This document shows, one piece after another, positions 60,118-64,000 of a stretch of DNA of 64,000 nt. Origin of the DNA: DASZTV01 sp036268405 (GTDB lineage: Bacteria > Actinomycetota > Actinomycetes > JAFAQI01); NCBI GenBank assembly GCA_036268405.1, contig DATAUF010000121.1:24260-88259 (forward strand), read 5' to 3'. The position numbers and the translations under genes were made by a program. Numbering within the stretch: the stretch's first letter is position 1; each line of letters begins with the position of its first letter. The notes beneath the pieces were generated by a model, which worked only from the letters and a program-made list of their open reading frames with translations, made no database searches and was not told the origin of the DNA.

Positions 60118-61143
60118 GTGCGTCGTTCCCGCCTGCTGACCGCTGTTGTCGTCTGCGTCTGCGCCGTCGGCTGGCATGTCTCGCGCGGTTCTGGTTCGCC
60201 CCGGGCCGAGCTGCCGTCGCTGGTGCCGGCTGCTGCCCGCGCGGACCGGCTGATCGTCGAGCCTGACGACGGCATGCAACCGGTCTATGACCTGCTCGCG
60301 TCACCGAAGCGATCGCTCGACCTGACGATCTACGAGCTCGCCGATCCGACGGCTGAGTCGATCCTTGCCATGGACGCGGGGCGCGGTGTGCACGTGCGGG
60401 TGCTCTTCGACGGCCGACTCGAACGTGACCGCAACGGCCCGGCGTACGCATTCTTGCGCGACCGGGGCGTCGAGGTCGCGTGGTCGACGTCCCGGTTCTT
60501 CGCGACGCATGAGAAGACCTTCGTCATCGACGGCCGCACCGCTGTCGTGATGTCTCTGAACCTGGCGAGCAGCTACTACGCCACGACGCGCGATCTGGCC
60601 GTCGTCGACCACGATCCCGCGGACGTCGCGGCGATCGAGTCGGTCTTCGCCGCCGATCTGCGGGGTGGCGCCGATACGACGCCGGCGGCCGACGACCTGG
60701 TCTGGAGTCCGCGCCAGTCGTGGGCCGACCTCATCGCCCTGATCAAGCGGGCGCATCGCAGCGTTGCCGTGGAGTCGGAGGAGCTCAGCAGTCCGGCGGT
60801 TGTCGGCACGCTGTTGGACGCAGCGCGTCGCGGGGTCCGGGTCAGTGTCGCCATGACCTACTCGGATGCCTGGCGACCCGCGTTGACCGCGCTGGCGAGA
60901 TCCGGGGCGCAGGTGCGGGTGATGTACGGCGAGCGCCCGCTCTACCTGCACGCAAAGCTGATGGCGATCGACGCGGGCACGGGCCACGGGATCGGCTTCG
61001 TCGGCTCGGAGAACCTCAGCGACGCGTCGCTGCTTCATGACCGCGAGCTCGGGCTGGTGCTGCTCGATACGGCAAGCGTGCGGCGGATCGCCACTGTCAT
61101 CGCGAGCGATCTCGCCGACGGCAATGTCTGGCCGCCGGGCTGA
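60118..61143 (+). CDS. Exported phospholipase D-like protein with two HKD motifs
   Basis: A 341-residue protein with an N-terminal signal/anchor (LLTAVVVCVCAVGW). It has two HKD motifs: THEKTFVIDGRTAVVMSLNL (about residues 130-149) and YLHAKLMAIDAGTGHGIGFV (about 279-298, followed by GSENLS). Both keep the His, Lys and Asp, so it should be an active phosphodiesterase/phosphatidyltransferase of the PLDc_2 group. A nuclease or a lipase cannot be told apart. The GTG is 43 nt after the AI-2E stop. Confidence 0.88.
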   Translation: MRRSRLLTAVVVCVCAVGWHVSRGSGSPRAELPSLVPAAARADRLIVEPDDGMQPVYDLLASPKRSLDLTIYELADPTAESILAMDAGRGVHVRVLFDGRLERDRNGPAYAFLRDRGVEVAWSTSRFFATHEKTFVIDGRTAVVMSLNLASSYYATTRDLAVVDHDPADVAAIESVFAADLRGGADTTPAADDLVWSPRQSWADLIALIKRAHRSVAVESEELSSPAVVGTLLDAARRGVRVSVAMTYSDAWRPALTALARSGAQVRVMYGERPLYLHAKLMAIDAGTGHGIGFVGSENLSDASLLHDRELGLVLLDTASVRRIATVIASDLADGNVWPPG

Positions 61144-61147
61144 ACCG

Positions 61148-63667
61148 CTAGGCCGTGTCGCGGGCGCGGGACGTCAGTGCGCGGGCGAGGGCATCCCGCG
61201 CCTCGAGCAGCATGCGCCGCAGCGCCGCGCCCGGTTGCTCGTCGCGGAGGTAGGCCTCGGTGCGCTCGATCGTTGTGACGTCGGTCGCCCAGATCGGGTA
61301 GAGGCCGGCGATCAGCTGCTGGGCCATCTCCGTGGACCGGGTCCGGTAGAGGTCGCCGATCGCGTTGAAGTAGCTGTCGACGTAGGGGACGAGCAGGTCG
61401 CGCTGCTCGAAGCTCGCGAAGCCGGCGATGGTCGCTTCCTGCTCGGCGTTGGGCAGCTCGCCCTTCTCCACCACAGCGCGCCAGGCCTCGGCCTTGGCCT
61501 CGGCGGTCGGCTGTGATGCCCGCAGTGTCAGCGCATGCTCGCGGCCGGCGGAGGTGTCATCCCGCGCGAGCTCGTCATCGATCGCGTCGGCGCCGACGCG
61601 TCCGGTCGAGACCAGGCGATGCAGCAGCGCCCAGCGAAGCTCGGTGTCGACCACCAGTCCTTCGGCCGACTCGCTGCCGTCGAGCAGCGCCGCGACCCGG
61701 GCGAGCTGCTGGTCGTCGGCCGCGTTCGCGGCGGCGGCGCGTGCGAAGGCGAGCTGGCGGTCGCTGCCGGCGTCGCTCGCATCGAACAGCTCGAAGGCGC
61801 GAGCGGCAAGTCGCTGTCGTCGCTCGTCGACCCTCGCTGGATCGCCGTACGGGTCGATCGCTTGTGCCGCGAGCCGGAGCAAGGTCTGCACCGTGCCGAC
61901 CTCGGTCTCCTGGCCGATGCCGCCAAGTACGAGGTCGAGATAGTCGCCCGCCGTGACCTCGGCGTCGCGGGCCATGTCCCAGGCCGCGCCCCAGCAGATC
62001 GTCCGCGCTAGCGGGTCCTTGAAGCGGCCGATCGAGGCGACGAGAGTGCGCCAGGAGTGGTCGTCGAGCCGGATCTTGGCGTAGGTCAGGTCGTCGTCGT
62101 TGAGCAGCACGAGATCGGGCTGTTCGGTGCCGACGAGCTCTGGAACCTCTGTACGGGGTCCCGTCACGTCGATCTCGACCTGATGCGACCGGCTCAGTCC
62201 GTCCGGGCCGTCGGTGTAGAGGCCGATCCGCAGCCGGTGTGCTCGCAACGTCGGGTGCTCCGACGGAGCGGTCTGCTCGACCGCGAAGGAGGTGAAACGA
62301 CCATCGGCATCGACATCGAACGACGGGCGGAGCGTGTTGACGCCGGCGGTCTGCAGCCACTCCTTTGCCCACTGCGACATGTCACGGCCGCTCGCGGACT
62401 CCAGCGCGCCGAGGAAGTCCTGGAGTGTGGTGTTCGAGAACGCGTGCTGCGCGAAGTACGCGCGGGTGGCGGCGAAGAACGCATCCTCCCCGACCCAGTG
62501 TGCGAGCAGCTTGAGCACCGACGCGCCCTTGGCGTAGGTGATGCCGTCGAAGTTGGTCGAGACGGCTTCGATGTCACCGATGTCGGCGGCGATCGGATGC
62601 GTCGTCGCGAGCTGGTCCTGGCGGTATGCCCAGGTCTTCTCGATGTTGCAGAACGACGTCCAGGCGTCGGGCCAGCGCGTGTGTCCTGCCGTGACGTGCG
62701 TCGAGACGTACTCCGCGAAGGACTCATTGAGCCACAGGTCGTCCCACCAGCGCATCGTGACGAGATCGCCGAACCACATGTGCGCCATCTCGTGCAGGAC
62801 GGTGACGGCTCGCCGCTCATAGGCGGCGTCGGTCACCCGTGAGCGGAAGACGTAGCTCTCGCTGAACGTCACGCAGCCGGCGTTCTCCATCGCGCCCATG
62901 TTGAACTCGGGGACGAAGATCTGGTCGTACTTCGGCCACGGGTAACGCACGTCGAAGAGCTGGTGGTAGGCGTCGAAGCCCTGCCGCGTGACCTCGAAGA
63001 CGTCGTCGGCGTCGAGGTAGCCCACCAGCGACTTGCGGCAGTAGACCCCGAGTGGGATCCCGTCGTGCTCGCCGGTCGTACCTTCGTAGCGCCCCGCAAC
63101 GATCGCCGTGATGTAGCTCGACTGGCGCGGTGTCTCGTCGAAGATGTGGTGACCTTCGGTCACCGTCGACGGCATGTTGGACAGCACCAGCCACTCTTCC
63201 GGTGCGTCGACGACCATGCGGAACGTTGCTTTGAGGTCGGGTTGGTCGAAGCACGCGAACATGCGATGGGCGTCGAAGGTCTCGAACTGCGAGTAGAGGT
63301 AGACCTCCTTGTCGACCGGGTCGACGAACCGGTGCAGGCCCTCGCCGGTTCGCGAGAAGACGCAGTTGGCGACGACCCGCAGCTCGTTGTCCGCTGCGAG
63401 CCCGGTCAGCGTGATCCGCTGACCGGTGAAGGAGTCGAGCGAGACGGGCTCACCGTTGAGGGTCGCCGCGACGATCCGGTCGGCGGTGATGTCGAGATGG
63501 GTCGAGGCGCCGGGCTCACGACAGGTGAACCGGATGGTCGACTCCGAGCGGAAGATCGTGGGCTCGTCGAGGGCCATCGACAGGTCCAGGTGCACGTCGT
63601 AGGAGTCGACGGCGAGAAGCTCAGAGCGCTCTTGCGCCTCGGCGCGGGTCAGGTTCTCAGCAGACAC
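61148..63667 (-). CDS. pepN: Aminopeptidase N (M1 family)
   Basis: An 839-residue zinc aminopeptidase. The exopeptidase motif GAMENAG (about residue 259) and zinc motif HEMAHMWFGDLVTMRWWDDL, followed by WLNESFAEY with the third ligand Glu, are intact. The N-terminal beta domain and C-terminal ERAP1-like helical domain are complete. GTG 63667 follows CAGACT by 6 nt. It is divergent from the DsbA-like gene at 63760, the same order as Rv2467-Rv2466c in M. tuberculosis. Confidence 0.96.
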   Translation of the reverse strand: MSAENLTRAEAQERSELLAVDSYDVHLDLSMALDEPTIFRSESTIRFTCREPGASTHLDITADRIVAATLNGEPVSLDSFTGQRITLTGLAADNELRVVANCVFSRTGEGLHRFVDPVDKEVYLYSQFETFDAHRMFACFDQPDLKATFRMVVDAPEEWLVLSNMPSTVTEGHHIFDETPRQSSYITAIVAGRYEGTTGEHDGIPLGVYCRKSLVGYLDADDVFEVTRQGFDAYHQLFDVRYPWPKYDQIFVPEFNMGAMENAGCVTFSESYVFRSRVTDAAYERRAVTVLHEMAHMWFGDLVTMRWWDDLWLNESFAEYVSTHVTAGHTRWPDAWTSFCNIEKTWAYRQDQLATTHPIAADIGDIEAVSTNFDGITYAKGASVLKLLAHWVGEDAFFAATRAYFAQHAFSNTTLQDFLGALESASGRDMSQWAKEWLQTAGVNTLRPSFDVDADGRFTSFAVEQTAPSEHPTLRAHRLRIGLYTDGPDGLSRSHQVEIDVTGPRTEVPELVGTEQPDLVLLNDDDLTYAKIRLDDHSWRTLVASIGRFKDPLARTICWGAAWDMARDAEVTAGDYLDLVLGGIGQETEVGTVQTLLRLAAQAIDPYGDPARVDERRQRLAARAFELFDASDAGSDRQLAFARAAAANAADDQQLARVAALLDGSESAEGLVVDTELRWALLHRLVSTGRVGADAIDDELARDDTSAGREHALTLRASQPTAEAKAEAWRAVVEKGELPNAEQEATIAGFASFEQRDLLVPYVDSYFNAIGDLYRTRSTEMAQQLIAGLYPIWATDVTTIERTEAYLRDEQPGAALRRMLLEARDALARALTSRARDTA

Positions 63668-63710
63668 GTAGTGAGTCTGCCACGATCCGCGGCCGCATAG
63701 CCCTGACCTG

Positions 63711-63734
63711 TGGATCCGCCGCTGGATCCGCCGC
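63711..63734. repeat. Tandem 12-bp repeat in the pepN/DsbA divergent gap
   Basis: TGGATCCGCCGC occurs twice back to back. It lies 26 nt before the start of the DsbA-like gene, just upstream of its -10 box, so it could be an activator site or a slippage product. Confidence 0.5.
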
Positions 63735-63746
63735 GCAGCCGAGGTC

Positions 63747-63752
63747 TACGAT
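63747..63752 (+). promoter_or_regulatory. -10 box for a leaderless transcript of the DsbA-like gene
   Basis: TACGAT is followed by 7 nt and the ATG at 63760, with no Shine-Dalgarno sequence. This matches the spacing seen at other leaderless genes in the window. Confidence 0.5.
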
Positions 63753-63759
63753 TGTTGCT

Positions 63760-64000
63760 ATGACAACTATCGCTGACTTCTGGTTCGACCCGCTGTGCCC
63801 GTGGGCGTGGATCACGTCGCGCTGGATGCTCGAGGTCGAGAAGGTCCGCGATGTCGAGACCCGCTGGCACGTGATGAGTCTCGCCGTCCTCAACTCCGGC
63901 CGTGACCTGCCGGAGAAGTACCTGGACATGATGAAGAAGGCGTGGGGCCCGGTTCGCGTCTGCATCGCCGCCGAGCAGGCGCACGGCAGCGAGGCGCTGC
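63760..64000 (+). CDS. DsbA-family protein, mycothiol-dependent nitroreductase (Rv2466c)-like, truncated by window edge
   Basis: The first 80 codons are present. ADFWFDPLCPWAWITSRWML (residues 5-24) matches the thioredoxin-fold start of Rv2466c-type proteins, with VEKVRDVETRWHVMSLAVLN following. The active site here reads CPWA, so the second cysteine of the CPWC motif of Rv2466c is replaced by Ala; a one-cysteine mechanism with mycothiol would be needed. Adjacent divergent pepN supports orthology. The C-terminal part lies outside the window. Confidence 0.9.
   Translation, partial: MTTIADFWFDPLCPWAWITSRWMLEVEKVRDVETRWHVMSLAVLNSGRDLPEKYLDMMKKAWGPVRVCIAAEQAHGSEAL

Noticed and set aside
63668..63759. 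SigH-type (GGAA...GTT) promoter for the DsbA-like gene, as for Rv2466c
   Set aside because: No GGAA box lies at the right distance; only GGATCC repeats are seen.

Overview
The window is chromosomal DNA of a high-G+C actinobacterium that makes mycothiol. The evidence is mycothiol-dependent enzyme families (4191-4814 and a relic at 16554-16676), an actinobacterial DUF222-HNH gene, an oligoribonuclease, a trHbO-type globin, and a pepN gene divergent from an Rv2466c-like DsbA gene, as in mycobacteria. About ten genes start 6-7 nt after a TAnnnT -10 box, which implies leaderless mRNAs. I cannot name the genus; Frankiales/Sporichthyales-like lineages are a guess. No phage, integrase, IS element or CRISPR array was seen, and no gap between genes exceeds about 160 nt.

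Layout. 1-4.1 kb: M29 aminopeptidase (cut by the window edge), then a TetR / diiron-like hydrolase / Baeyer-Villiger monooxygenase operon. 4.2-12.4 kb, minus strand: a maleylpyruvate-isomerase-like protein, an AIM24 protein, and an operon for a surface-anchored protein, a substrate-binding protein and one 1218-residue polypeptide carrying all four membrane and ATPase modules of a branched-chain-amino-acid-type ABC importer. 12.5-16.5 kb: a FAD oxidoreductase fused to a TTC38-type repeat domain, and a DUF222-HNH gene whose end abuts a broken isomerase gene.

16.6-32 kb is the most unusual part. Minus-strand sulfur genes (persulfide-dioxygenase-like/rhodanese, cysteine dioxygenase, rhodanese) stand opposite a seven-gene, translationally coupled plus-strand operon. 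It begins with a secreted selenium-binding-protein-56/methanethiol-oxidase-like protein, followed by a CopC-CopD-YtkA-periplasmic-binding-protein fusion, lipoproteins and secreted proteins. Four members of one unrecognised secreted domain family lie in this operon and in the two neighbouring transcription units. A tandemly duplicated membrane protein and a DUF4395 protein complete the cluster. A CRP-like palindrome sits between the two divergent arms. I infer an extracytoplasmic, copper-linked organosulfur oxidation system whose sulfide product is handled by the persulfide and rhodanese enzymes.

32-41 kb: nitronate monooxygenase, two secreted orphans, a YjbR protein, a GntR(YtrA)-ABC exporter operon, tRNA-His, oligoribonuclease, tRNA-Arg, and an MFS pump with its HxlR regulator. 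41-50.9 kb: a membrane class III adenylate cyclase, a conventional five-gene liv-type importer, a thioesterase, a phosphotransferase and two SDRs. 51-64 kb: SSB, EttA, methyltransferase, secreted serine protease, globin, HNH nuclease, DUF4232 lipoprotein, amidase, small membrane and DUF5130 proteins, AI-2E-family permease, secreted phospholipase D-like protein, PepN, and a DsbA-family protein running off the right edge.
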